NCBI RefSeq assembly: GCF_020715565.1
Contig: NZ_CP085839.1
Coordinates: 2,604,001 to 2,668,000, forward strand
Direction of reading: 5' to 3'
DNA length: 64,000 bases
Source: Nocardioides sp. Kera G14
GTDB lineage: Bacteria; Actinomycetota; Actinomycetes; Propionibacteriales; Nocardioidaceae
Part shown: in pieces, positions 26,990 to 35,701 of the stretch
How the letters are laid out: each line of letters starts with the position of its first letter
Position numbering within the stretch: the stretch's first letter is position 1
Program-made: the position numbers and the translations under genes
Notes under the pieces: model-generated
The model's database searches: none
Told to the model about the DNA's origin: nothing
Seen by the model: the letters and a program-made list of their open reading frames with translations, nothing else

Positions 26990-27005
26990 TCCAAATCGAT
27001 TTGGA
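26990..27005. promoter_or_regulatory. LacI-type operator between permease operon and regulator
   Basis: TCCAAATCGATTTGGA is a perfect 16-bp palindrome with the central CG typical of LacI-family operators. It sits 47 bp upstream of the permease start and 21 bp upstream of the regulator start, overlapping the -35 zone of the LacI gene (its -10, TAGTCT, is at 27013-27018). One bound LacI dimer could repress both directions, with the permease substrate as likely inducer. Confidence 0.85.
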
Positions 27006-27025
27006 CAATGGGTAGTCTGCCGGCC

Positions 27026-28087
27026 ATGACGGTGCGTCGCGCGACGATCCAGGACGTCGCCCGCAAGGCGGGCGTCTCGGCCACGACCGTGTCGCACACC
27101 TTCAGCGGCAACGGGTTCGTCGCCACCGCCACGCAGAAGCGCGTGCGCGAGGCCGCCAGCGCGCTCGGCTACCGGCCCGATGCGCTTGCGCGTGGCCTTC
27201 GGAGCAGCCGATTCGGTGCCGTCGCGCTGGTCGAGCGGAGCCTGATGGCCGACGTGACCCGGTGGGTCCTCGGGGTCGACTACTTCCTGCGTTTCGCCGG
27301 CGCCGCCGCGCTCGCCGCAGTCGATCAGGGCTTCGCGCTGATGTTCGTCGCCGACCCCTCTGACAACGCCGCGCCGAGCGCCGCGCTGGCCTGCGACGGA
27401 TTCCTGCTCACCGAGCCGCTGGAGGACGACCCTCTCCTCGCGATGCTCGACCACCACGGCATCCCCTACGTCACCGTCGGACGCGACCCGGGCCGCAGCC
27501 ACGACGCCTCCTCCGGGGTGGCGGACGCCACCGTCGTCGACATCGCCACCGAGCTCATCACCATGCGCGCCGTCGAGCATCTCCTGGACGGCGGCGCGAC
27601 GCGGGTGGCGATCATGGTCGGCACCCATCGCGACGCGTGGACCCTCGACTCCGAGTTCCACTACCGGGCCTGGGCCGAGGGCCGGGGCGAGGAGCCGATC
27701 GTGCTCCAGCAGCCCGAGGAGGACGGCGTCGCCGCCGGCCACCGGGCGGCCGCAGAGCTTCTCGCGCACCATCCCGAGGTCGACGCCGTCTACGTGCTGA
27801 CAGCCGATCATGCCGTCGGGCTCCAGGAGGCCCTCCGAGCCCACGGGCGGGACGACGTACTCCTGCTCGGCGGTTCAGACTCCGCCGTCCTCCGGAGCGC
27901 CGACCCTCCCATCAGCGCCGTCGACCTCCAGCCCGAGGCCCTCGCCTGGGAGGCCGTCATGCGGCTGCTCAACCTGATCGACGGCGGTGACCGATCGGCG
28001 CCGACGCCCGAGCACGGTCAGATCCTCGTCCGCGGCCGAGCCTCACGGCCGGAGGAGGACGGGCCCGAGTCGCCGGGAGCCCGCTAA
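27026..28087 (+). CDS. LacI family transcriptional regulator
   Basis: A 353-residue regulator with the LacI helix-turn-helix at the N-terminus (TIQDVARKAGVSATTVSHTFSG), the hinge helix (YRPDALARGLRSS) and a periplasmic-binding-protein-like effector domain. The ATG at 27026 is chosen over 27008 because TAGTCT at 27013-27018 is a -10 hexamer seven bases before it. The usual final hinge leucine and alanines are present in altered form. It very likely represses the divergent permease-amidohydrolase operon through the palindrome at 26990-27005 and also itself. Effector unknown. Confidence 0.93.
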   Translation: MTVRRATIQDVARKAGVSATTVSHTFSGNGFVATATQKRVREAASALGYRPDALARGLRSSRFGAVALVERSLMADVTRWVLGVDYFLRFAGAAALAAVDQGFALMFVADPSDNAAPSAALACDGFLLTEPLEDDPLLAMLDHHGIPYVTVGRDPGRSHDASSGVADATVVDIATELITMRAVEHLLDGGATRVAIMVGTHRDAWTLDSEFHYRAWAEGRGEEPIVLQQPEEDGVAAGHRAAAELLAHHPEVDAVYVLTADHAVGLQEALRAHGRDDVLLLGGSDSAVLRSADPPISAVDLQPEALAWEAVMRLLNLIDGGDRSAPTPEHGQILVRGRASRPEEDGPESPGAR

Positions 28088-28097
28088 CGTCGGCACC

Positions 28098-29294
28098 ATG
28101 ACCGGATCGACCATGGAATCCACGCCTGGACCCACCCGTGAGCGAGAGCTCGACGTCGTCGTCTTCGGGGCCACGGGCTTCACGGGCGGGCTGACGGTGG
28201 ACTACCTCGCCGAGCACGCGCCGGCAGAGCTGAGGCTCGGCCTGGCCGGCCGCAACCTCGGCAAGCTCGAGGCGGTCAAAGCCCGTCTCGGGCGCGACGA
28301 CCTCGAGCTGATCCAGGCGGACGTCGACGACCCTGCCTCCCTGACAGCGCTCGCCGAGCGGACCCGGATCGTCGTCACGACGGTCGGCCCCTACCTCGAG
28401 TACGGCGAGCCGCTCGTCGCGGCCTGCGCGGCGGCGGGAACCGACTACCTCGACCTGACCGGGGAGCCGGAGTTCGTCGACCGGATCTACCTCGCACACC
28501 ACGAGACGGCGAAGCGGACCGGAGCCCGGCTGGTCCATGCCTGCGGCTTCGACTCGATCCCCCACGACCTCGGCGTGCTCTTCGCGGTGAAGGCGCTCGA
28601 CGCGACCGGCCCCGTGACGGCTCGGGGCGTCGTACGCAGCAACGGCACGCTCTCCGGCGGCACCTTCCACTCGGCGCTGACGCAGTTCAGCCGCGCCCGC
28701 CCGATGGCCCAGGCGGTGAAGGAGCGGGCCGGCGTCGAGAAGGCGGCCGGCGGCGCCGTACGTCGGGCGCACGGTGCCGCGCCCACGCCGCTGCGCGACG
28801 GCAAGCTCGGCTACTGGCTGCTCCCGCTGCCGACGATCGACCCGATGATCGTGCTGCGCAGCGCTCGCGTCCTGCCCGGCTACGGGTCCGAGTTCACCTA
28901 CGGCCACTACGCCGGCACCAAGACGCTGCGGTACGCCGCCGGCGGAACGGTCGCGGTCGCGGGCCTCATGGCCGCCGCCCAGGTGCCGCCGCTGCGCCGG
29001 TGGCTCGGCACGAAGATCCCGCAGGGCACCGGCCCGAGTGAGAAGCGCCGGGAGAAGTCCTGGTTCACGGTCGACCTACGCGCCGAGGGCGATGGTCGCG
29101 TCGTCAACGCACGCGTGGCCGGCCCGGACCCGGGCTACACCGGCACCGCCATCATGCTGGCGGAGTCGGCACTCTGCCTCGCGCTCGACGACGTTCCCGC
29201 GACGACCGGGCAGGTCACCACGGCGGTCGCCATGGGCCAGCCGCTGATCGATCGCCTCGAGGCCGCCGGGATCACCTTCACCGTCACCGACTGA
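28098..29294 (+). CDS. Saccharopine dehydrogenase-like / trans-acting enoyl reductase
   Basis: An NAD(P)-dependent reductase of 398 residues. The Rossmann motif GATGFTGGLTVDYL begins near residue 25, followed by TVGPYLEYGEPLVAACAAAGTDYLDLTGE, the hallmark of the family that includes the mycobacterial trans-acting enoyl reductase (phthiocerol lipid pathway). No polyketide synthase is nearby, so that function cannot be assumed. A hydrophobic segment near 285-300 may associate with the membrane. TAACGT at 28085-28090 lies seven bases before the ATG, suggesting a leaderless message, independent of lacI 10 bp upstream. Confidence 0.85.
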   Translation: MTGSTMESTPGPTRERELDVVVFGATGFTGGLTVDYLAEHAPAELRLGLAGRNLGKLEAVKARLGRDDLELIQADVDDPASLTALAERTRIVVTTVGPYLEYGEPLVAACAAAGTDYLDLTGEPEFVDRIYLAHHETAKRTGARLVHACGFDSIPHDLGVLFAVKALDATGPVTARGVVRSNGTLSGGTFHSALTQFSRARPMAQAVKERAGVEKAAGGAVRRAHGAAPTPLRDGKLGYWLLPLPTIDPMIVLRSARVLPGYGSEFTYGHYAGTKTLRYAAGGTVAVAGLMAAAQVPPLRRWLGTKIPQGTGPSEKRREKSWFTVDLRAEGDGRVVNARVAGPDPGYTGTAIMLAESALCLALDDVPATTGQVTTAVAMGQPLIDRLEAAGITFTVTD

Positions 29295-29366
29295 GTCATC
29301 TCCGCGTCACCGGGCTTTCACTTCGCGGTCCTTGGGGGCGCCGGCACCCCTGCCTAGGTTCGGTCC

Positions 29367-30506
29367 ATGACGAGGGTGCTGTCTCTCTACGAGGGGTTCT
29401 TCGCGGGCGGGGCGCGGATCCTGCACACCGCGGTCGTGCGCAACCTGCACGCCACGACCGACCAGGACCATCGCGTCCTCAGCCTCACCAACCGTGTGAC
29501 GCGCGAGTTCACCATCCAGGCGATCGACACCGACACGTCCTATCGCCGCCTCGTGAGCGCGAGCATCCCGGTGCGTGCCCTCGACCGCGGGCCGACCGAC
29601 CCGCTGAAGGCCTACGACCTGCACCTCATCGCCCGCGAGATCCGGTACGCCGACGTGCTGTTCTCCCTCAAGGAGCAGCCGCTCGACGCGCTCCTGAGGG
29701 TCGGCACGCGGGGCACTCCCCTCGTCACCGCACTCCACCGGAGCGACCCCGAGCATTCCGGAGCGGCGCTCGGCTCACTGGTCGAGGTGCACCGCCAGGG
29801 ACTGCTGAGTGCGGCCGTCTGCTGCTCCCACGCCACCCAGCGGGCCTACCACGCAGCGACCGGCATCCCGCTGACGAAGCTGCCGGTGATCCCGAACGGT
29901 GTCGACCTCTATCGCTTCGCGCCGAACGCCCAGCGGGGCGCCGACGTACGGCAGCAGCTGGGGATCCCGGCCGGCGCGCCCGTCGTGCTGATCGCCGCGC
30001 GCAATGACCCGATGAAGGACATCCCCACGTTCCTGCGGGCCGCGCGCCTCTTCCTGCGCCACCACCCGCGGGCGCACTTCATCCTCTGCGGCGCCGGCAT
30101 GACGACCGACAATCCCGATCTGACGCGCCTGCTGACGCTGCGGCTCCGCTCGCGCGTGCACGCGCTGGGGATCCAGCCCCAGATGGCGCCGCTCTACAAC
30201 GCCGCGGACCTGGTCGCGCTCACCTCAGCCTACGGCGAGGCGGCGCCGCTCTGCCTGCTCGAGGGCATGGCCTCGGGGGCGGTGCCGGTGACCACCGACG
30301 TCGGGGACGCGGCCCTCATGGTCGGCGACCCGCGGCTGGTGACGACCCACGAGCCCCGCGACATCGCGCATGCTTGGGGCGAAGCCCTCGCCGCGAAGGA
30401 CGAGCACGTCGAGCGACTCGCGCGTCACCGCCAGCGGCTCAACGAGCAGCACTGCTTCGACTCCTACGCGCGGCTACTCAGGAGCTACGAGCCCAGCGCG
30501 GTCTGA
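29367..30506 (+). CDS. Glycosyltransferase family 4
   Basis: A retaining GT-B glycosyltransferase of 379 residues. The N-terminal half carries the acceptor domain (FFAGGARILHTAVV). The C-terminal half has the donor site: IPNGVDLYRF, LIAARNDPMKDIPTFLRA, and SAYGEAAPLCLLEGMASG with the EX7E-type glutamates. No membrane anchor or signal is seen, so it acts on the cytoplasmic face. It stands alone without other glycan genes; sugar and acceptor are unknown. TAGGTT at 29355-29360 gives a leaderless start. Confidence 0.88.
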   Translation: MTRVLSLYEGFFAGGARILHTAVVRNLHATTDQDHRVLSLTNRVTREFTIQAIDTDTSYRRLVSASIPVRALDRGPTDPLKAYDLHLIAREIRYADVLFSLKEQPLDALLRVGTRGTPLVTALHRSDPEHSGAALGSLVEVHRQGLLSAAVCCSHATQRAYHAATGIPLTKLPVIPNGVDLYRFAPNAQRGADVRQQLGIPAGAPVVLIAARNDPMKDIPTFLRAARLFLRHHPRAHFILCGAGMTTDNPDLTRLLTLRLRSRVHALGIQPQMAPLYNAADLVALTSAYGEAAPLCLLEGMASGAVPVTTDVGDAALMVGDPRLVTTHEPRDIAHAWGEALAAKDEHVERLARHRQRLNEQHCFDSYARLLRSYEPSAV

Positions 30507-30512
30507 CTCTCC

Positions 30513-30746
30513 TCAGTCCTGCTTGGGGCCCGCGACCGGGATCTGCGGCGCCGGCCTCGCCGTCGACGGCAGGACGCCCGCCTCCCGGTTGCGCTTGGCC
30601 TTGCGGAACTGCTTGGCCATCGAGAAGCCGAGGGCGACCACGGCCGCAAACATCAGCAGGAAGATCACGAACGCCGTCCATCCCGCCTTCACGTCCTTGG
30701 GGTTCGGCGTGGCGTCGGTGAGGTGGATCAGGAGGGTGTCGATCAT
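30513..30746 (-). CDS. Small single-pass membrane protein after mca
   Basis: A 77-residue protein with one hydrophobic helix (about 24-44: AFVIFLLMFAAVVALGFSM) followed by a basic stretch (KQFRKAKRNREAG) and a proline-rich tail, so N-out/C-in is likely. Its ATG overlaps the mca stop by one base (TGATG), giving tight coupling. Small membrane proteins in this position accompany mca in related actinomycetes, as I recall, but no function is known. Confidence 0.75.
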   Translation of the reverse strand: MIDTLLIHLTDATPNPKDVKAGWTAFVIFLLMFAAVVALGFSMAKQFRKAKRNREAGVLPSTARPAPQIPVAGPKQD

Positions 30747-31669
30747 CAGGAGGCCTTGCTCTCAGCGGGTTCTGCGGTGATGCCGGCGAACAGGTCGTTC
30801 TCCGGATTGTCGTACGTGGGCAGCTCGAAGCCCTCGAGGTGGGCCGAGACCAGCTCGAAGTCCTCGGTGGGCCAGACCTCGGTCTCCAGCTCGCGCGGGG
30901 TGGCGAACCACCAGCTGTCCGGGTCGATCTGCGTGGCATGGGCGAGCAGCGCCTGGTCGCGCACTCCGAAGTAGTCGGCGCACGGCACCTTCGTCGTGAC
31001 GCGCCTGTCCCAGGACTCGTCGCGGGTCCACTTCTCCAGCCGCTCGGCGTAGTGCGACTCCAGCCCGTGGGCGAGCAGCGCCTCGTGCAGCGCGACCGCC
31101 TTCGGCCGGCTGAAACCGTGGTGGTAGTAGAGCTTGCTGACCTGCCACGCCGGCCCGAGGTCGGGCCGGTACTCCGGGTCGGAGGCGAGCTCGTAGGCAC
31201 GCACGGACACGTTGTGGCACTGGATGTGGTCGGGGTGCGGATAGCCGCCGTTCTCGTCGTACGTCGTCAGCACGTGCGGCTTGACCTCGCGGATGAGCTT
31301 CACCAGGGGCACGGCCGCCTCGTCGACGGGCACCGTGGCGAAGCAGCCCTCGGGCAACGGAGGCTTGTTGCCCTCCTCGTCCGGCTCGGGCCAGCCCGAG
31401 TCGACGAAGCCGAGCCAGTCCTGGGTCACGCCGAGGATGTCGCGGGCACGCTCCATCTCCTGGCGGCGGATCTCGTGGATGTTCTCCAGGATGCCGGGGC
31501 GGTCCATCTTCGGGTTGAGGATCGAGCCGCGCTCACCGCCCGTGCAGGTCACGACGTGGACCTCGACGCCGTTGTCGGCGTACATCGCGGTCGACGCGGC
31601 ACCCTTGCTGGACTCGTCGTCGGGATGGGCGTGTACGTGCATCAACCTCAGACCAGCCCACTGCGCCAT
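30746..31669 (-). CDS. mca: Mycothiol S-conjugate amidase Mca
   Basis: This zinc enzyme cleaves mycothiol S-conjugates of toxins and antibiotics into a mercapturic acid and GlcN-Ins, completing detoxification. The LmbE-fold metal motif AHPDDE is at residues 13-18 and the third ligand is in HPDH near 145. It is 307 residues, usual for Mca and longer at the C-terminus than MshB. The ATG at 31669 is preferred, giving MAQWAGLRLMHVHAHPDDE; TAGACT (31677-31682, minus strand) is a -10 seven bases before it. Its presence marks the host as a mycothiol-making actinomycete. Confidence 0.95.
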   Translation of the reverse strand: MAQWAGLRLMHVHAHPDDESSKGAASTAMYADNGVEVHVVTCTGGERGSILNPKMDRPGILENIHEIRRQEMERARDILGVTQDWLGFVDSGWPEPDEEGNKPPLPEGCFATVPVDEAAVPLVKLIREVKPHVLTTYDENGGYPHPDHIQCHNVSVRAYELASDPEYRPDLGPAWQVSKLYYHHGFSRPKAVALHEALLAHGLESHYAERLEKWTRDESWDRRVTTKVPCADYFGVRDQALLAHATQIDPDSWWFATPRELETEVWPTEDFELVSAHLEGFELPTYDNPENDLFAGITAEPAESKAS

Positions 31670-31699
31670 GGGCCTCAGTCTAGGTGGGAGGATCAGGGG

Positions 31700-32098
31700 G
31701 TGAGTGAGCAGTCCGGTCTCCGCGAGCGCTACGCGGCCCACCCGTCACCGTGGCCGAAGGTCTTCCTCGCCATCGGCGTCGTCATCTTCGCCGGACTCCT
31801 GGTGTGGCTGGGTTGGGTGATCTGGCTGAAGGTCAACCCCGCGGTCACGTCCAACCTCGTGACCTGGAAGGTCGTCGACGAGCACTCCGTCACCGCCAAG
31901 GTCAGCGTGCAGCTCGACTCGGGCGCGAAGAACCCGACCTGCCTCCTGCGGGCCACCGCCGAGGACCACACCACCGTCGGTGAGAAGTCCTTCGTCCCCC
32001 ATGACGGAAACAACGAGGTCGCCATCCGCACGGAGCGGACGGCGACCTCGGTCGAGTCGATCGGTTGCACCGCCCACAACCAGAACGACGCTCGTTGA
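31700..32098 (+). CDS. DUF4307 membrane protein
   Basis: A 132-residue protein with a short cytoplasmic N-terminus, one transmembrane helix (VFLAIGVVIFAGLLVWLGWV, about 21-40) and an extracytoplasmic domain with two cysteines (PTCLL and IGCTA) that may form a disulfide. It is divergent from mca, an arrangement kept across actinomycetes. The GTG at 31700 is preceded by AGGATCAGGGG as ribosome site. Function unknown. Confidence 0.85.
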   Translation: MSEQSGLRERYAAHPSPWPKVFLAIGVVIFAGLLVWLGWVIWLKVNPAVTSNLVTWKVVDEHSVTAKVSVQLDSGAKNPTCLLRATAEDHTTVGEKSFVPHDGNNEVAIRTERTATSVESIGCTAHNQNDAR

Positions 32099-32208
32099 TC
32101 TGGGCCGCGACGGAGCGTCCGCGGCGTTGCACGCCGCTCGACGGCCGCTCCGCTCAAAGGCCGCCTTCGCGGCGGCGCCTTGCGGCCGCACGCGTCGCGG
32201 CCCAGATC
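32097..32208. repeat. Cloverleaf-like palindromic element between DUF4307 and greA
   Basis: The whole gap between two convergent genes is a nested inverted repeat. Outer arms GATCTGGGCCGCGACG (32097-32112) and its exact complement (32193-32208) are 16 bp each. Inside lie GAGCG/CGCTC (32113-32117, 32146-32150) enclosing a GCGGCG-TTGCA-CGCCGC hairpin (32121-32137), a GCCGC-CTTC-GCGGC hairpin (32160-32173), and the perfect palindrome TGCGGCCGCA (32181-32190). It could act as a bidirectional terminator, but it is far more elaborate than a normal terminator and resembles a mobile palindromic (REP/MITE-like) unit. Confidence 0.75.
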
Positions 32209-32209
32209 G

Positions 32210-32719
32210 TCAGCTGAGGGGTACGACTTTCAGGACCTCGACCTTGAGGGGACCACGCGGGCCCTCGAAGGTGACGACGTCACCGGCGGTGGCGCCGAGG
32301 AGGGCCTCACCGACGGGCGACTGCGGGGAGCTGATCTCGATGCCGTCGGCGAAGTCCGACATCTCGATGGAGGCGATCAGCCGCGTCTCGGCCTCGTCGT
32401 CGTCATCGCCCTCGAACTTGAAGGTGACGATCTTGCCCGGGCCGACGATGCCGTCGTCGACAGGCTCGGTGGTGTCCACCTTGAGCAGCAACGCATGCAG
32501 CGCCGCGATCTCGCCCTCGAGGCGGCCCTGGGCCTCGCGTGCGGCGTGGTAACCGCCGTTCTCCTTGAGGTCGCCCTCGTCGCGTGCAGCGCTGATCTCG
32601 GCCACGATCTTGTCGCGCTGGGGACCCTTCATGTCCTCGAGTTTCGCGGTGAGCTGACGATACGCGTCCTTGCTCAACCACACCGTCGAGGAGGACGGGG
32701 TCTCAGTCTGCTGGGTCAT
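32210..32719 (-). CDS. greA: Transcription elongation factor GreA
   Basis: GreA binds in the RNA polymerase secondary channel and stimulates cleavage of backtracked RNA. It is 169 residues, with the N-terminal coiled coil (LTAKLEDMKGPQRDKIVAEI) carrying the acidic tip AARDEGDLKENGGYHAA, and the C-terminal FKBP-like domain with SPVGEALLGATAGDVV. An acidic DDDDE insert near 105 is an actinobacterial trait. Its start overlaps the end of the AI-2E-type permease gene by 17 bp on the same strand. Confidence 0.96.
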   Translation of the reverse strand: MTQQTETPSSSTVWLSKDAYRQLTAKLEDMKGPQRDKIVAEISAARDEGDLKENGGYHAAREAQGRLEGEIAALHALLLKVDTTEPVDDGIVGPGKIVTFKFEGDDDDEAETRLIASIEMSDFADGIEISSPQSPVGEALLGATAGDVVTFEGPRGPLKVEVLKVVPLS

Positions 32720-33992
32720 GGGAGTTCACTCCTGCTTCGTCTTGCGGACCAGAGGAGTCTATCAAGTCACCCTCGATCTGGTCCTTCTCTTCCTCCGTGA
32801 CGGGGCCACCGCCGGAGGCCAGATGCTGGACGACGGCATTGAGCGCCGCCGCCAACGGGACCGCCACGAGGGCACCCGCGACACCGGCCACGAGGACACC
32901 GACCGCGATGGCGATGATGACGCCGAGCGGATGCACCGAGACCCAGCGACCGAGCAGGAAGGGCTGCAGCCCGTGGGCCTCCAACTGCTGGACGAGGATG
33001 ACACCGGCCAGCATGAGCAGGGCCGTGACGAAACCGTGGTCGACGAGCGCGACGAGGACCGCGACCGAGCCCGCGACGGTGGCGCCGATGAGCGGCACGA
33101 AGGCTCCGAGGAAGACCAGGACCCCGATCGCCGCGACGAACGGCACCCGCAGGATCGCCGCGACGATCATGATGCCGATCGCGTCGACCGCCGCGACGAT
33201 CACGGTGGCACGGACAAACTGCGTGAGGCTGATCCACGCCACGCGGCCCGAGCTGTCGACGGCCTCACGCGCTGCCTTCGGAGCGATCCTGACGATCCAC
33301 GCCCAGATTCCGGCGCCGTCGGCGAGGAAGAAGTACGTCGCGAAGAGGACGATGAACAGCCCGGCGAAGACGTGGGTGATCGCGGTGCCGACCTCGGTGA
33401 CGTGCCCGAGGACCTTGCCGTCGGAACTGCCCTTCGAGATCGCCTTCTGCACCTTGTCGATGTAGTCGTTGATCTGGCTCTCGCTGGCGTGCAGCGGCCC
33501 GGTCTTGAGCCAGTCCTTGATCTCGTCGAGGCCCTGCACAGTCTGATCCGCGAGGTCCTGGGCGCCACTCACCACCTGGTGACCGGCGAAGGTGAGGAGC
33601 GCCGCGATGAACACGATGCCACCGACCACGACGAGCACAGCAGCAAGCCCACGACGTACGCCGGCGCGACCGAGGATATTGACGAGCGGCGCGGTCAGCG
33701 CGGCGATCAAGAGCGCCACCACCAGCGGCACCACGACGACGCCCAGGAATCCGAGGACGCGGAAGAGCACATAGCCGGCCGCGCCGATGACGAGGAAGCG
33801 CCACGCCCATGCCGCGGCCAGCTCGACACCCCAGGGCACATCCGGACGTCCGGCGACCACCGGCGGGACCGGTGCGGCGAGCTGAGCCTGCCGCTCCTCG
33901 CGCAGATGGCTCCACTGCTGGAAGAGCCGGCGCGCGAAGCGCTCGGTGTCCTCCCGGGTCGCTCGCTCCGGCGCGGCGCCTTCGTCGCTCAT
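32703..33992 (-). CDS. AI-2E family transporter
   Basis: A 429-residue membrane protein of the AI-2E transporter (PerM/UPF0118) family with about eight helices and the soluble helical insert between helices 3 and 4 (about 150-215). Characteristic are PLVVALLIAALTAPLV, the FFLADG segment and GAFVPLIGATVAG. The name comes from one autoinducer-exporting member; most relatives have other or unknown solutes. The ATG at 33992 is supported by a TACTCT -10 (34000-34005, minus strand) seven bases away. It is divergent from msrA and upstream of greA. Confidence 0.9.
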   Translation of the reverse strand: MSDEGAAPERATREDTERFARRLFQQWSHLREERQAQLAAPVPPVVAGRPDVPWGVELAAAWAWRFLVIGAAGYVLFRVLGFLGVVVVPLVVALLIAALTAPLVNILGRAGVRRGLAAVLVVVGGIVFIAALLTFAGHQVVSGAQDLADQTVQGLDEIKDWLKTGPLHASESQINDYIDKVQKAISKGSSDGKVLGHVTEVGTAITHVFAGLFIVLFATYFFLADGAGIWAWIVRIAPKAAREAVDSSGRVAWISLTQFVRATVIVAAVDAIGIMIVAAILRVPFVAAIGVLVFLGAFVPLIGATVAGSVAVLVALVDHGFVTALLMLAGVILVQQLEAHGLQPFLLGRWVSVHPLGVIIAIAVGVLVAGVAGALVAVPLAAALNAVVQHLASGGGPVTEEEKDQIEGDLIDSSGPQDEAGVNSHDPAD

Positions 33993-34070
33993 GCGTGCGA
34001 GAGTAACCGGGAACGCATCGGTCATCCTCGTGGTTGCACCAGGTGCCACCACCATCCTCAGGAGGTCACC

Positions 34071-34724
<654 letters not shown>

Positions 34725-34728
34725 GCCG

Positions 34729-35223
34729 ATGCGAGCGCTGACGACCGAGGAGTTCGACCCCTTCATCGAGGGGTTGGACTACCCGGTCTTCGTGGTGACC
34801 GCGTCCTCCGGCGAGGAGGCCGACGGCTGCCTCGTCGGCTTCGCGACGCAGGCCAGCATCGACCCGCCGCGGCTGCTCGTCTGCCTCTCTGTGGCGAACC
34901 GAACCTTCCGTGTCGCGCAGGGCACGGAGTTCCTTGCGGTGCATGTGCTCGCTGCCGACCAGCATGGGCTGGCCGAGCACTTCGGCGGCGAGACGGGCGA
35001 CGAGGTCGACAAGCTCGCTGGTGTGCCATGGCATCCCGGGCCGGACGGCGTCCCGCTGCTCGACGACCTGCCGCGCTACGTCGTGGGCCGCGTCCTCTCG
35101 CGCACCCCCTTCGGTGACCACGTCGGGCATCTCCTGGAGCCGGTCTCCGAGTCGGTCGACTCCTCCGAGCAGGCGCTGACGCTACAGGACGCGGACGACA
35201 TCACGGCGGGCCATCCCGCCTGA
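34729..35223 (+). CDS. Flavin reductase-like domain protein
   Basis: A 164-residue flavin-binding split-barrel protein of the flavin reductase family. It shows YPVFVVTASSGEEADGCLVGFATQASIDPPRLLVCLS, the typical FMN-binding pattern, then FAVHVL and an acidic C-terminus. It starts 5 bp after msrA and is probably cotranscribed, so a reducing function supporting repair is possible (inference). The partner oxygenase, if any, is not in the window. Confidence 0.85.
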   Translation: MRALTTEEFDPFIEGLDYPVFVVTASSGEEADGCLVGFATQASIDPPRLLVCLSVANRTFRVAQGTEFLAVHVLAADQHGLAEHFGGETGDEVDKLAGVPWHPGPDGVPLLDDLPRYVVGRVLSRTPFGDHVGHLLEPVSESVDSSEQALTLQDADDITAGHPA

Positions 35224-35264
35224 CCGTCTGGGGTGAATGGATCTGGCACCTCCCGCTGCCGGAG

Positions 35265-35663
35265 TCATTCACCCGCGGCAGCGTCCACCGTCAGGACATC
35301 GCCCTCACGGACCAGGCGCGTCAGGAGTCGGAGCGGTCGCGGCAGCAGGTCGCGGCCCTGAGGGGCCTGCACAACGGTCGGATTGCTGACGTCGTACGTC
35401 GTGCCGCGGTGCTCGACCCGGCCGCCGCCGGCCGCGACCAGGTTGCGCACCCAGTCCGACTGCCGGCCGTAGCCGATCAGGAAGACGAAGCCCGTTGGCC
35501 CGTCGGGGCGACGGAAGCAGAGCACCGGCGTGCGGAACGCCTTGCCCGAGCGGCGGCCGGTGTGCTCGATGATCGCGTGCAGCGGGATCCGCCCGGCCCA
35601 CCGGCGTTGGATCGGGTTGGTGACGACCCGATTGAAGGCCGCGAGGGCGCGAGGTGCGTGCAT
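35265..35663 (-). CDS. Nitroreductase-family deazaflavin-dependent oxidoreductase (DDN-like)
   Basis: A split-barrel protein of 132 residues resembling Ddn, the F420-dependent nitroreductase family. Visible pattern: GRRSGKAFRTPVLCF, FVFLIGYGRQSDWVRNLVAAGGGRVEHRG, the classic F420-binding run. The ATG at 35663 (MHAPRALAAFNR) is taken; an upstream start at 35687 would add eight residues. It is divergent from the amidase gene. Substrate unknown. Confidence 0.88.
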   Translation of the reverse strand: MHAPRALAAFNRVVTNPIQRRWAGRIPLHAIIEHTGRRSGKAFRTPVLCFRRPDGPTGFVFLIGYGRQSDWVRNLVAAGGGRVEHRGTTYDVSNPTVVQAPQGRDLLPRPLRLLTRLVREGDVLTVDAAAGE

Positions 35664-35701
35664 GCCCGCCAGTGTGACACCGCGCACACTACGCTGCGAT
35701 C

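Noticed and set aside
25508..27844. Upstream in-frame extension of the amidohydrolase gene across the permease and lacI
   Set aside because: The extension reads as Arg/His/Gly-rich nonsense and covers two real genes; the ATG at 25507 gives the normal N-terminus.
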